Origin: an uncultured Hyphomicrobiales bacterium
GTDB taxonomy: Bacteria; Pseudomonadota; Alphaproteobacteria; Rhizobiales; Beijerinckiaceae
Reading direction: 5' to 3'
DNA: 64,000 bases
NCBI GenBank assembly: GCA_903847605.1
Contig: CAINED010000061.1
Span: 1-64,000 of the forward strand
How positions within the stretch are numbered: position 1 is the first letter of the stretch; every line of letters starts with the position of its first letter. The notes beneath the pieces are model-generated. The model saw only the letters and a program-made list of their open reading frames with translations, was not told the origin of the DNA and did no database searches. Positions 52,983-61,819 of this stretch are shown piece after piece. A program made the position numbers and the translations under genes.

Positions 52983-54038
52983 CTATCCCAGCGTCGGATC
53001 GAGCACGATCTTGCCCATGCCGGGATCGGCTTCCATCATGCGATGCGCCTCGGCGGCCTGCGAGAGCGGCATGATATGCGCAATGCGCACCTTGATCTTG
53101 CCCTGGGCCGCCGCGTCAAAACACTTCGGCAGATCTTCGTCGCGCGAACCTGGCATGCCCTTGATGGTGATGCGCCGGTCGTAGAGGTGGAAAAAATCGA
53201 TGGGGACGACAGGTCCGCCATGCGCGCCGGCTGTTACCAGCCGGCCCTCGTAACCCAGCGCGTGAAAAGCTTCGGGCAGCACTTTGGGATTGGCGATATT
53301 GTCATAGATGACATTCACGCCCTTGCCGCCGGTGATTTTCATCACCTCGTCCTTCAGGTTCTGTGTCGAATAGTCGATGGCGTGATCGGCGCCGAGTTCG
53401 AGCCCGACATCGGCGCGAGCGCGGGTGCCCGCCGTTGCGATGACCTTCGCGCCTATGATGTTCTTCGCGATCTGGATGCCGACCGTGCCGAGATTGCCGC
53501 TCGCGCCCATGATCAGGACCCATTCGTCCTTCTTGAGTTCGGCGACATTGAACAGGAGATTCCACGCCGTCGGGCAATGTCGCATCACGACCGAAGCCTC
53601 GCGGAAATCGAGGTCTTTCGGCAGCGCAACGACATCGGTCGAGGGAATACACACGAGTTCGGCAAATCCGCCGGGGCGGCGAATGCCCATCATGCCGCGC
53701 GGACCTTTGTAGGGCGCGCCATCTGTCCCCTTGCCGTCTTCGGTGATGATGTCGAGCGGCATGCCGCCGGCAGCAGCCACATGATCGCCGACTTTCCACT
53801 TGCTCACGCCCGGACCAACGGCATCGATAACGCCGGCGCAATCGACGCCGGGAATGCAAGGCAGCACGGCGTTGCGCTGCATCTGCGCGCCGCGCCGCAA
53901 AGCGACATCGAGCACGCGATTGACGGTCGCCGCATGAACGCGAATCCGCACTTCGCCCAGGCGCGGCTGCGGGTCGGGAACGTCCTCGTATCGCAGAGCT
54001 TCCGGCGGCCCATATTCGCGGAAAATGGCGGCTTTCAT
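52983..54038 (-). CDS. MDR superfamily alcohol dehydrogenase/quinone oxidoreductase-like protein
   Basis: A 351-residue medium-chain dehydrogenase. GroES-like N-terminal domain (RVHAATVNRVLDVALRRGAQ, PCIPGVDCAGVIDAVGPGVSKWKVGDHV) and a Rossmann domain with GASGNLGTVGIQIAKNIIGAKVIATAGT. It lacks the full set of structural-zinc cysteines, so it resembles zinc-free quinone oxidoreductases. Between the TctA permease gene and two binding-protein genes on the same strand, so it probably acts on the imported compound or a product of it. Confidence 0.9.
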   Translation of the reverse strand: MKAAIFREYGPPEALRYEDVPDPQPRLGEVRIRVHAATVNRVLDVALRRGAQMQRNAVLPCIPGVDCAGVIDAVGPGVSKWKVGDHVAAAGGMPLDIITEDGKGTDGAPYKGPRGMMGIRRPGGFAELVCIPSTDVVALPKDLDFREASVVMRHCPTAWNLLFNVAELKKDEWVLIMGASGNLGTVGIQIAKNIIGAKVIATAGTRARADVGLELGADHAIDYSTQNLKDEVMKITGGKGVNVIYDNIANPKVLPEAFHALGYEGRLVTAGAHGGPVVPIDFFHLYDRRITIKGMPGSRDEDLPKCFDAAAQGKIKVRIAHIMPLSQAAEAHRMMEADPGMGKIVLDPTLG

Positions 54039-54080
54039 GTTTCCCCCGAAAATTGTTCTTCACTTGCGCCGTCATGAAAC

Positions 54081-54109
54081 GGAAAACGGCCAGGCGCAAG
54101 CCCGGCCGT
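54081..54109 (-). terminator. Hairpin with T-run downstream of the TctA gene
   Basis: On the minus strand, ACGGCCGGGC pairs with GCCTGGCCGT around a TTGC loop with one mismatch, followed by TTTTCC. It lies about 20 nt after the permease stop and just before the MDR gene, so it would end or attenuate transcription between permease and dehydrogenase. Confidence 0.7.
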
Positions 54110-54131
54110 CCCCGTAAAATAATGTCTTGCG

Positions 54132-56204
54132 TCAGAGCGAGGGAATGATCCCGCGCAGGCCCGGGAACCAGCCGACGAGGAGCGTCGGCGGCCACGGAAT
54201 CGTCAGCAGCTTGTCGAAGACGACCCAAATGAAGAGCGTCAGACCCACGGCTTGCGGGAGAACGAGCTTCCACGGCTCGTTGCCTTCGATGCGCATCAGC
54301 GCGACCACGAAGATTGGAACGGTCGGAATAAGTCCGATCACCCACATCGACGCCATGAAGCCGAGCAGCCACAGGAAGAAGACAAGAGCACGCTGCATGA
54401 CCACGCTGTTGGGCAGATGGTCCGTGCCGGAATCGACGTCCATGTGGATTTTCTTCTCGACGGATTTTTCAGCGGCCGCCGCAAGGCTGATGTCAACCAT
54501 ATGCGCCGGATCGCGGAAGATCTCGTTGAGCAGGCTGATCGTGCAGAAGGTGAGGGCCAAGCCGCCCACAATCATCGGCACGATCTTCGCCGAGAAATTC
54601 CATGTCGACGCTTCGTTCACCATCCAGCCGATCAGGCAGATGAAGAACACGTGCATCAGCATCTTCGGTTCAAAGCGCGGCTTGCCGAAGCCGGACAACA
54701 TGCCCTTGAAGCCGCCGTGCGCCCGCACGTCCGCGATAAATGGACGGAAGAGGCCGAGCGCCGCGATCGCAAAGAGCACCAGCACAATCGGACGCCAGAA
54801 CCAGTCGACGCCGTAACGCTGGATCGAAATGAACATGTAGCGTTCGACGATATCGCCGAGCACGAGGCCGAGAATCAGCGGCGGACGCGGCCATTTCAAC
54901 TGCTTCATCGTCCAGCCGAGTATGCCGAAGATCAGCAGCGTCCAAAGATCGCCCCAGTTGCGCGAGCCCTGGAACGCCCCGATGTAGATGATGCCGAGCA
55001 CCGACGGCATGATCAGCGTGTAGCGCAGGGTCGCGAGCTTGGCGAACTGGCCGGAGAACAGGTAGCAGAGACCCGCGCCCAGGATATTGGCGAGCGCCAC
55101 CGACCACACCATCGCGTAGGTGACGCTCAGATGCTTTCCGAGCATGTCCGGGCCGGGAACAAGGCCGTGGATCATGAACGCGCCGAGCAGGATCGCCATG
55201 CCGGCGGAGCCGGGCACACCGAAAGCCACGGTCGGCACGAGCGCGCCGCCTTCGCGGGAGTTGTTCGCGGATTCCGAAGCGATAACACCGCGTACGTCGC
55301 CGGTGCCGAAGGTCTGCGAGGCGCCCTTTTCGGTACGCATCGCATGGCCGTAAGCGAGCCAGTCGACAACCGCGCCACCGATGCCGGGGACCGCGCCGAG
55401 CGCTGCGCCGAGCCAGGAGCAGCGCAGCACCAGCCACCAATGGGTGAAGCAGTCGCGCGCGCCCTGGATCATGCCGCTGACGCTGGTTTCGAGCTGTTTC
55501 GAACCGGCGGCAATGGAAGTGCGGGTAATCGCAAGGTCGGCGAGTTCAGGCAGGGCGAAAAGGCCGAGCACGATCGGAACGAGCGGCGGGCCTTCCCACA
55601 GATAGAGCGAGTCGAGCGTCCAGCGCAAAGTGCCGGTTTGCGGATCGGAACCCACCATCGAGCACATCAGGCCGAAACAGGCGGCCACAAGCCCTCGTAA
55701 TGGCGCATTGCCGGCGAGCACCGACACCATGGATATGCCGAGCACGGCAAAGGCCAGGAGTTCCGGCGATCCGATATAGAGCATGATCGGGCGCAGGATG
55801 GGCAGCGAAATGCCCATCAGGATCGCGCCGAAAATGCCGCCCATCATTGACGACATATAGGCGGCTGAAAGCGCGCGGCCGGCTTCGCCGCGCTTGGCCA
55901 TGGGCAAACCGTCAAGCACGGTTGCCGCGGACCCCGCGCCGCCGGGCACGCCGAACAGAATGGCCGGGATGGGATCGCCTGTCGCTGTGGTCGAGCCGAG
56001 GCCGAGCAGCAACGCCATCGCGGCGTAAGGGTCCATGTTGAAGGTGAAGGGCAGAAGCAACGCGGTGCCCGCGAGGCCGCCGATACCGGGCAGAATGCCC
56101 AGCACCAGTCCGAGAATAACGCCCGAGAACAGCATCAATAGCCGGAACGGGTCCATCAGCATAACGAAGGCCTGTCCGGCCGCTTGCAGCATACTGGCTT
56201 CCAT
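54132..56204 (-). CDS. tctA: Tripartite tricarboxylate transporter permease TctA with a C-terminal membrane extension (probable TctA–TctB fusion)
   Basis: A 690-residue permease. The TctA core (LVLGILPGIGGLAGTALLLPF near the N-terminus, then GDPIPAILFGVPGGAGSAATVLDG) is the channel of a Na+-type carboxylate uptake system. TctA proteins are usually about 500 residues; the last ~190 here add a cytoplasmic linker (VEKKIHMDVDSGTDHL) and four to five more hydrophobic helices, in the position where a separate TctB would be. No standalone TctB gene is seen beside it. The start at 56204 has a weak AAGG; 56192 is another possibility. Confidence 0.9.
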   Translation of the reverse strand: MEASMLQAAGQAFVMLMDPFRLLMLFSGVILGLVLGILPGIGGLAGTALLLPFTFNMDPYAAMALLLGLGSTTATGDPIPAILFGVPGGAGSAATVLDGLPMAKRGEAGRALSAAYMSSMMGGIFGAILMGISLPILRPIMLYIGSPELLAFAVLGISMVSVLAGNAPLRGLVAACFGLMCSMVGSDPQTGTLRWTLDSLYLWEGPPLVPIVLGLFALPELADLAITRTSIAAGSKQLETSVSGMIQGARDCFTHWWLVLRCSWLGAALGAVPGIGGAVVDWLAYGHAMRTEKGASQTFGTGDVRGVIASESANNSREGGALVPTVAFGVPGSAGMAILLGAFMIHGLVPGPDMLGKHLSVTYAMVWSVALANILGAGLCYLFSGQFAKLATLRYTLIMPSVLGIIYIGAFQGSRNWGDLWTLLIFGILGWTMKQLKWPRPPLILGLVLGDIVERYMFISIQRYGVDWFWRPIVLVLFAIAALGLFRPFIADVRAHGGFKGMLSGFGKPRFEPKMLMHVFFICLIGWMVNEASTWNFSAKIVPMIVGGLALTFCTISLLNEIFRDPAHMVDISLAAAAEKSVEKKIHMDVDSGTDHLPNSVVMQRALVFFLWLLGFMASMWVIGLIPTVPIFVVALMRIEGNEPWKLVLPQAVGLTLFIWVVFDKLLTIPWPPTLLVGWFPGLRGIIPSL

Positions 56205-56313
56205 GAGAGTCAGCCTTTTGTTTCGAATGATCGTTGGTGTTGGTTCTGTCGGGCACCGCGCCACTTGCGCGCGCCGGAAGGATCATTCGCGATGAACATG
56301 CATCGCGAAGAAA

Positions 56314-56649
56314 TCAGAGGACGGCGGGCGGTCCGCGCGGGTCGAATGCGGTGAACGGGTCCTGCGGCGCATCCGTTGCGACACGCCGGATTGACGAAAC
56401 ATACCGACCTTCCGGCCTGACGGCAGGAAGCGAAGGCAAAACCGGAATTTCGTCGATACCGGAAGGCGCGATCCAGTCTTCCGCCACGTCGAGGAGCGCA
56501 ACCGGCCCGCTGCGTGTGAAGCTCAATTCCTGTGCGGGCTGCGCGACAGGAAAGAGGTGGATCATCAGGTAGGTGAAGACGATCAGCCAATAGGCAACGC
56601 ACGGCGCACGCGCCGCATCAGCCCTGGCCTTGATCCCTTCCAAATCCAT
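56314..56649 (-). CDS. Small hypothetical membrane protein upstream of tctA
   Basis: A 111-residue protein. A single hydrophobic helix spans about residues 18–33 (VAYWLIVFTYLMIHLF); the rest is soluble, Pro-rich and without cysteines, ending RGPPAVL. It lies on the same strand 109 nt upstream of the permease and could be a transporter accessory in the place of TctB, but no family was recognised. The start has no striking ribosome-binding site. Confidence 0.5.
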   Translation of the reverse strand: MDLEGIKARADAARAPCVAYWLIVFTYLMIHLFPVAQPAQELSFTRSGPVALLDVAEDWIAPSGIDEIPVLPSLPAVRPEGRYVSSIRRVATDAPQDPFTAFDPRGPPAVL

Positions 56650-56913
56650 CCCTTGCTCGCCCCCTCAAGCGGCAGGTTGTTGGTTTTCACTCAGACACTT
56701 GTCGCCACATGCAGAGCCATTGACCGCATGCATCCAGAACTATTGCGAAAGCGAAATGAGCGATCCTCCCCTGCGCAGACTGACGCCCTTCACACGGGCC
56801 TGTTCTTCTTGCCTCAGATTATTCCCTAGCCGGTTTCCCTGCCGGTTAGAAGCCCTAATTTCTGCATGTTTTCGACGAAAGTAGCAAGCCGTGTCGAGTG
56901 CGTAACAGGCGAC

Positions 56914-58098
56914 TTAGCGTTGCTTCAGCACAGCTTTCACCCCGCCGCCGGCGCCGAAGAGAAGGACGGCGATGACCAGAAATACGCCACCGACCCCGGA
57001 AGCGCCCGCAATCAGGGCGCCCGCGAAGGGAATGACGAACTGGCCGATGCGGTTGCCGGTCAGTCGCATGGTCAGCGCTGTGCCGCGCGCTTGCGCCGGC
57101 GCGAGATCGACGACATTCGACAGGCAAACGGTGACCGCAAGCCCGAGCCCGAAGCCCATCAGCACGCAGGCGACAAACATCCAGAACAGCGGCAGATTCA
57201 GGCCGATCATCACATAACCGGCAGCGGCGAGCGCCATGCTCCAAAACGTCAGTGGCGTGCGCCCGAACATGCGCAAAAGCGGGCCGTAGAGCACGCGGGA
57301 GAATATGGACGCGATCGCGCGCACAACGAGCATCGAGCCGATCAATCCGGCGTCGATGTGCCGTTCGACGCCGAGTAGCGGCAGATAAATGACGGCGAGG
57401 TCGAGCGAGGCCACCGTCATCACGCTGGCGACAATGACTGCGACTAGACCGCGCACACGCAGAATTTCGCCCAGCGGCACAGGCGTCTGGTCTTTCTTGA
57501 CGCGCTCGGCGGCTTTCGACGGCCGCATCGACAGGGCAAGCGCCATTGCGGCAAGCGAGCAGGCCATCGCCAGCGCGAAAAGCGGTTGCGTTGGCGGCAG
57601 ACGCGCCGACCCTGCCATCCAGCCGATGAGCGCGGGCGCGATCATTTGTCCAACCGAAAGCACCACCATGTACCAGCCGAAGACGCCTTCCCGGCTGACA
57701 GGACCGGCGCAGCGCAAAGTCAGCGTCTGGTGTCCGGCCATGACGAACAGATGGCCGATGCCTGCGATGACCGAATAGAAAGTCAGCACGAAGGCATTAT
57801 CTGGCCAAAGCCAGAAGCCGACATTCGCTGCAAGCTGAAACCCGGAACCTGCCCAGATCGCCGCCGAATCGTTGCCGCGGTCGATATAGCGGCCCAGCGG
57901 TATGGCAAGAAAGATCGGCAGCAGCGCATAACCCGAGGAAATGGCGCCGTACCAGACATAGGAAACGTCGATTTCGATGGCGCGATAGGATGTCGTGATC
58001 CGCGTGAGGCCGGTCACGACCTGAAACAGCAGCGCGTGCATGAGGAACGGCGTCAAAAGCCGCAAGTCATAATCGTGCCGAGGCCGCCCTTCCGCCAT
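56914..58098 (-). CDS. MFS transporter
   Basis: A 394-residue major facilitator protein with about 12 hydrophobic helices and a central cytoplasmic loop (MRPSKAAERVKKDQTP). Family marks include the loop 2–3 motif IPLGRYIDRG and NRIGQFVIPFAGAL. The ATG at 58098 has GGGAGG immediately before it, which is closer than ideal, so the start is not certain. It is divergent from the GMC oxidoreductase gene (168 nt apart). The transported compound cannot be predicted. Confidence 0.88.
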   Translation of the reverse strand: MAEGRPRHDYDLRLLTPFLMHALLFQVVTGLTRITTSYRAIEIDVSYVWYGAISSGYALLPIFLAIPLGRYIDRGNDSAAIWAGSGFQLAANVGFWLWPDNAFVLTFYSVIAGIGHLFVMAGHQTLTLRCAGPVSREGVFGWYMVVLSVGQMIAPALIGWMAGSARLPPTQPLFALAMACSLAAMALALSMRPSKAAERVKKDQTPVPLGEILRVRGLVAVIVASVMTVASLDLAVIYLPLLGVERHIDAGLIGSMLVVRAIASIFSRVLYGPLLRMFGRTPLTFWSMALAAAGYVMIGLNLPLFWMFVACVLMGFGLGLAVTVCLSNVVDLAPAQARGTALTMRLTGNRIGQFVIPFAGALIAGASGVGGVFLVIAVLLFGAGGGVKAVLKQR

Positions 58099-58266
58099 CC
58101 TCCCGCTGCGCCTTTCCTGCGTTTCGCTTGAAAGGCGCCAAGAATCCGCCTGCGTCAAGAAGCGGTCCCGGTTTGCTGCCCTGCAATGTATGCAGCGCTG
58201 ATGCCGTATGGCTTTGCGTCGCATGCGCCCTGCTGTAGGCTGAGCGCCGGAGGAAACGGGGGAAAA

Positions 58267-59895
58267 ATGAGCGGCTCGAGTTTACCTGATGGCGCAGAAT
58301 TCGATTACATCGTGGTCGGCGCCGGTTCTGCGGGTTGCGTGCTTGCCAACAGATTGAGCGCTGATCCCAAAAATCGCGTCTTGCTGCTGGAAGCCGGCGG
58401 CATGGACAACTGGATCTGGTTTCATATCCCCGTCGGCTATCTTTTCGCCATCGGCAACCCGCGCGCAGACTGGTTGTTCAAGACCGAGTCCGAGGGCGGT
58501 TTGAACGGGCGTTCGCTCGCCTATCCGCGCGGCAAGGTGATCGGCGGCTGCTCGGCGATCAACGGTATGATCTACATGCGCGGACAGGCCGCGGATTACG
58601 ACCGCTGGCGGCAGATGGGTCTCGACGGCTGGAGCTGGGAGGATGTCCTGCCGTTGTTCAAGAAACAGCAGGATCACTATGCCGGCGCGAACGACATCCA
58701 CGGCGCGGGCGGCGAATGGCGCATCGAGGAGCCGCGCATCCGATGGAAAATTCTGGACGCCGTTCAGGAGGCGGCGGAAACCGTCGGCATTCCGCGCACG
58801 CGGGATTTCAACACCGGCAATAATGAAGGCTCTTCCTACTTTCAGGTGAATCATAAGCGTGGCCGCCGCTGGAGCGCAGCTACCGGCTTCCTGAAACCGA
58901 TCCTGAACCGGCCCAATCTGACGCTCGTGGCTGGCGTTCATGTGGAAGGCATCGCCTTCGAGGGCAAGCGCGCCCGCGCCGTCGTCTATCGCAAGGATGG
59001 CGTTCTGGCGAAATCGCGCGCAGCCGGCGAAATCGTGATGAGCGCCGGCAGCATCGGCACGCCGCAAATTCTCGAACTCTCGGGTATCGGCAATTTCGAG
59101 CGCTTCAATGCGATGGGCATCGTCGGCGTTCACCATTTGCCGGGCGTGGGCGAGAATTTGCAGGATCATCTGCAACTGCGCACTATCTACAAGGTCGATA
59201 ACGTGCGCACGCTGAATGTCGACTATCAGTCGCCCGTCAAGCGAGCATGGATGGGCCTGGAGTATGCTTTATTCCGCAAGGGGCCGATGAGCATGGCGCC
59301 CTCGCAGCTCGGCATGTTCGCGAAGTCGAGCAGCGAGTACGAGACGCCCAACATCCAGTACCACGCACAACCGTTATCGCTCGACAAATTCGGCGATCCC
59401 CTGCACACATTCCCCGCGATCACGATGAGCGTGTGCAATTTGCGGCCGACCAGCCGCGGCAGCGTACATCTGAAATCGACGGATCCACGCGATCCTCCAG
59501 CGATCGCGCCGAAATATCTTTCGTCCGAAGCCGATCGTCGCGTCGCCGTCGATTCCATTCGCCTCACGCGGCGCATCATGGCTTCGCCGACGCTTGCGCC
59601 CTATCAGCCGCGCGAACATCTGCCGGGCGCGCATATATCCAGCGACGACGATCTCGAGCGCGCCGCCGGCGAAATCGGCACGACGATTTTCCATCCTGTC
59701 GGCACAACGAAAATGGGTCTGCCCGACGATGCGATGGCGGTCGTCGACAAGAGATTGCGCGTTTATGGAGTCGAGGGCCTGCGTGTTGCGGATGCCTCGA
59801 TCATGCCGGCGATTACGTCGGGCAATACGGCTGCGCCCGTCATGATGATTGCCGAAAAGGCGGCGCAGATGATGCTGGAGGACGCCCGGCGCTGA
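58267..59895 (+). CDS. GMC family FAD-dependent oxidoreductase (choline dehydrogenase-like)
   Basis: A 542-residue glucose-methanol-choline oxidoreductase, oxidising a primary alcohol to an aldehyde. FAD motif GAGSAG (residues 18–23), GMC signature 1 RGKVIGGCSAINGMIYMRG, and the catalytic pair His476 (FHPVGTTKMG) and Asn520 (SGNTAAP). GGAGG precedes the ATG at 58267; the frame to 58186 adds unlikely residues. It is followed by a VOC protein and two binding proteins on the same strand, 18 nt, 37 nt and −4 nt apart, so all are probably one operon. Confidence 0.92.
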   Translation: MSGSSLPDGAEFDYIVVGAGSAGCVLANRLSADPKNRVLLLEAGGMDNWIWFHIPVGYLFAIGNPRADWLFKTESEGGLNGRSLAYPRGKVIGGCSAINGMIYMRGQAADYDRWRQMGLDGWSWEDVLPLFKKQQDHYAGANDIHGAGGEWRIEEPRIRWKILDAVQEAAETVGIPRTRDFNTGNNEGSSYFQVNHKRGRRWSAATGFLKPILNRPNLTLVAGVHVEGIAFEGKRARAVVYRKDGVLAKSRAAGEIVMSAGSIGTPQILELSGIGNFERFNAMGIVGVHHLPGVGENLQDHLQLRTIYKVDNVRTLNVDYQSPVKRAWMGLEYALFRKGPMSMAPSQLGMFAKSSSEYETPNIQYHAQPLSLDKFGDPLHTFPAITMSVCNLRPTSRGSVHLKSTDPRDPPAIAPKYLSSEADRRVAVDSIRLTRRIMASPTLAPYQPREHLPGAHISSDDDLERAAGEIGTTIFHPVGTTKMGLPDDAMAVVDKRLRVYGVEGLRVADASIMPAITSGNTAAPVMMIAEKAAQMMLEDARR

Positions 59896-59913
59896 ACAAG
59901 AATGGGAGGAAAC

Positions 59914-60729
59914 ATGTTCGCCAAGATCAATCACGTCGCCATCGTCAGCGATAATTATGCCGAACTGGCCAAGTTCTACGAAGCCGTCTTCGGTATGCGC
60001 ACCTCGCCGAATACGCGCGCGGCGCGCGCAACGACGGTGGGCGATGGCTATGTCGGCCTCAACATCAATCCGCGCCGTGCGGGCCGCTCGGCAGGGCTCG
60101 ATCATTTCGGAATTGAAGTGGAGAATTCCGACGAAGCTTTTTCCCGAATCGCCAAAAAATATCCGACCGTGAAATGGCTCAAGCGGCCGTCGACACGACC
60201 TTTTGCGGGAATCTCGACACACGATCCCGATGGCAACATGTTCGACATTTCCCAGAAGAACATGACGAACCGCACATCCGTCTATGTCGAGAACGACGGC
60301 AAGGCTAACCCGCGCCATATCGATCATGTCGCGTTCCGGACGATGAACCCGGACGCGATGGCGGAATTTTATCGCGACGTCTTCGAACTTGCCCCTGCCA
60401 ACATCAACCGCAAGCCGGGCGACAACAATCATTACCTCACCGACGGGCATATGACGCTCGTGATCATGCCCTGGGACATCACCGATTACGATGGGACCGG
60501 GATCATAACGCAGGGCATGGATCATGTGGGCTTCAAGGTCGAAAGCCTCGATGCGCTCAAAACCGATGTCGAACGGATCGGCGGCGACAATCCGCGCCTT
60601 GCGCCCGCGCCGCTTGCGACCGGCGCCGAAGGAAAGGCGCTCGCGGCATTGTTCGCAAGATCGTGTTCTCTCGGCCAATACCAGATGACGGATTGCGATG
60701 GCACGCTGATCGACATTCACGAAGACTGA
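59914..60729 (+). CDS. VOC family protein with two glyoxalase/extradiol-dioxygenase domains
   Basis: A 271-residue protein with two vicinal-oxygen-chelate modules: residues about 3–120 (KINHVAIVSDNYAELAKFYEAVFG) and 135–265 (HIDHVAFRTMNPDAMAEFYRDVFEL). In the second module GMDHVGFKVES and GTLIDI offer metal-ligand residues. The repeat suggests one active domain plus a degenerate one, as in type I extradiol dioxygenases and related isomerases. GGGAGG is upstream of the ATG at 59914. A close paralogue lies at 62891, with the two binding proteins between them. Confidence 0.85.
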   Translation: MFAKINHVAIVSDNYAELAKFYEAVFGMRTSPNTRAARATTVGDGYVGLNINPRRAGRSAGLDHFGIEVENSDEAFSRIAKKYPTVKWLKRPSTRPFAGISTHDPDGNMFDISQKNMTNRTSVYVENDGKANPRHIDHVAFRTMNPDAMAEFYRDVFELAPANINRKPGDNNHYLTDGHMTLVIMPWDITDYDGTGIITQGMDHVGFKVESLDALKTDVERIGGDNPRLAPAPLATGAEGKALAALFARSCSLGQYQMTDCDGTLIDIHED

Positions 60730-60766
60730 GAATATTCGGCGCGTGATGGGTTTAGGGGAGGTTGAT

Positions 60767-61819
60767 GTGATCGAAGGATTTCATGCCCGAATTCTGTCGG
60801 CAGCCCTTGCTGCCATCGTCATCGGCGCACCCGGAACAGCGCGCGCCGATGCGATCGAAGATTTCTACAAGGGCAGAACGGTGACATGGATCTTGAGCGC
60901 AGGCGAAGGCGGCGGCTATTCCAGCTATGCCCGCGTCTTTGCGCAGGCGCTCGAGCGCAGCATACCCGGCAATCCCAAGGTCGTGATCCAGAATATGCCC
61001 GGCGCGGGCGGTATCCGCGCCTCGATGCATCTGTATCAAATCGCGCCGAAGGACGGCTCCGTCATCGGTCTCATCCATTCCAGCGTCCCCTTTGCGCCGC
61101 TCTACGGCATCAAGGGCGCGAATTTCGATCCGCGGCAGTTCAACTGGATCGGCTCGATGGCCGTCGAAACGGCGATGTGCGTGTCATGGCGCGCTTCGGG
61201 TGTGACGCAGTCGAAGGACTTGTTCGAGGAACGCAAGTATATCGTGGGCGGCACGGGGGCGGGTTCACAGATGGAAACCCTGCCGGCTCTGCTCAACAAA
61301 CTTATTGGAACGAAGATCAGGATCGTGTCCGGCTACAAGGGCGGTAACGATGTTTATCTCGCCATGGAGCGCGGCGAGGTGACGGGACGATGCGGCGGGC
61401 TGTTTTCTTCCATAAGTTCGACGCGTCCGGAATGGTTCGCGAAAAACCTTGTCGCCGTGCCGATCGTCATTGCCCTGAAACGCTCGCATCGTTTTCCCGA
61501 TGTTCCCGCGGTCATCGAATTCGCCAAGGACGAGAAGACGCGCAAGGTGCTGGAATTGTCTCTTGCGCCGCAGGGCATGGACCGGCCATTGCTCGCGCCG
61601 CCCGGCACGCCCCCGGACAAGGTCGCGGCGCTGCGCGCAGCTTTTCACAAGGCGATGAAGGACCCGGCCTTCGTCGACGAAGCCGCCAAACAAAAGCTTG
61701 AGATCGAGGAAGTCTCGGGAGAAGAGGTCGCCAATGTCATCAGGCAGGCCTATGCCTCGCCGCCCGACATCGTGCAGGCTGCCAAGGATGCGATGAATCT
61801 CACGGGCAGCGGGCCATGA
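60767..61819 (+). CDS. Tripartite tricarboxylate transporter family substrate-binding protein (FYKGRT-type)
   Basis: A 350-residue exported binding protein. DFYKGRTVTWILSAGEGGGYSSYARVFAQ follows a signal peptide that begins IEGFHARILSAALAAIV. The GTG at 60767 has GGGGAGG at 60755–60761, 5 nt upstream, and fits better than the earlier GTG/ATG at 60743/60746. It is paralogous to the next gene, and its stop overlaps that start by 4 nt. The GEGGGYSSYAR ligand loop, rich in Gly and Ser, is shared by both, so they probably bind similar compounds. Confidence 0.88.
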   Translation: MIEGFHARILSAALAAIVIGAPGTARADAIEDFYKGRTVTWILSAGEGGGYSSYARVFAQALERSIPGNPKVVIQNMPGAGGIRASMHLYQIAPKDGSVIGLIHSSVPFAPLYGIKGANFDPRQFNWIGSMAVETAMCVSWRASGVTQSKDLFEERKYIVGGTGAGSQMETLPALLNKLIGTKIRIVSGYKGGNDVYLAMERGEVTGRCGGLFSSISSTRPEWFAKNLVAVPIVIALKRSHRFPDVPAVIEFAKDEKTRKVLELSLAPQGMDRPLLAPPGTPPDKVAALRAAFHKAMKDPAFVDEAAKQKLEIEEVSGEEVANVIRQAYASPPDIVQAAKDAMNLTGSGP

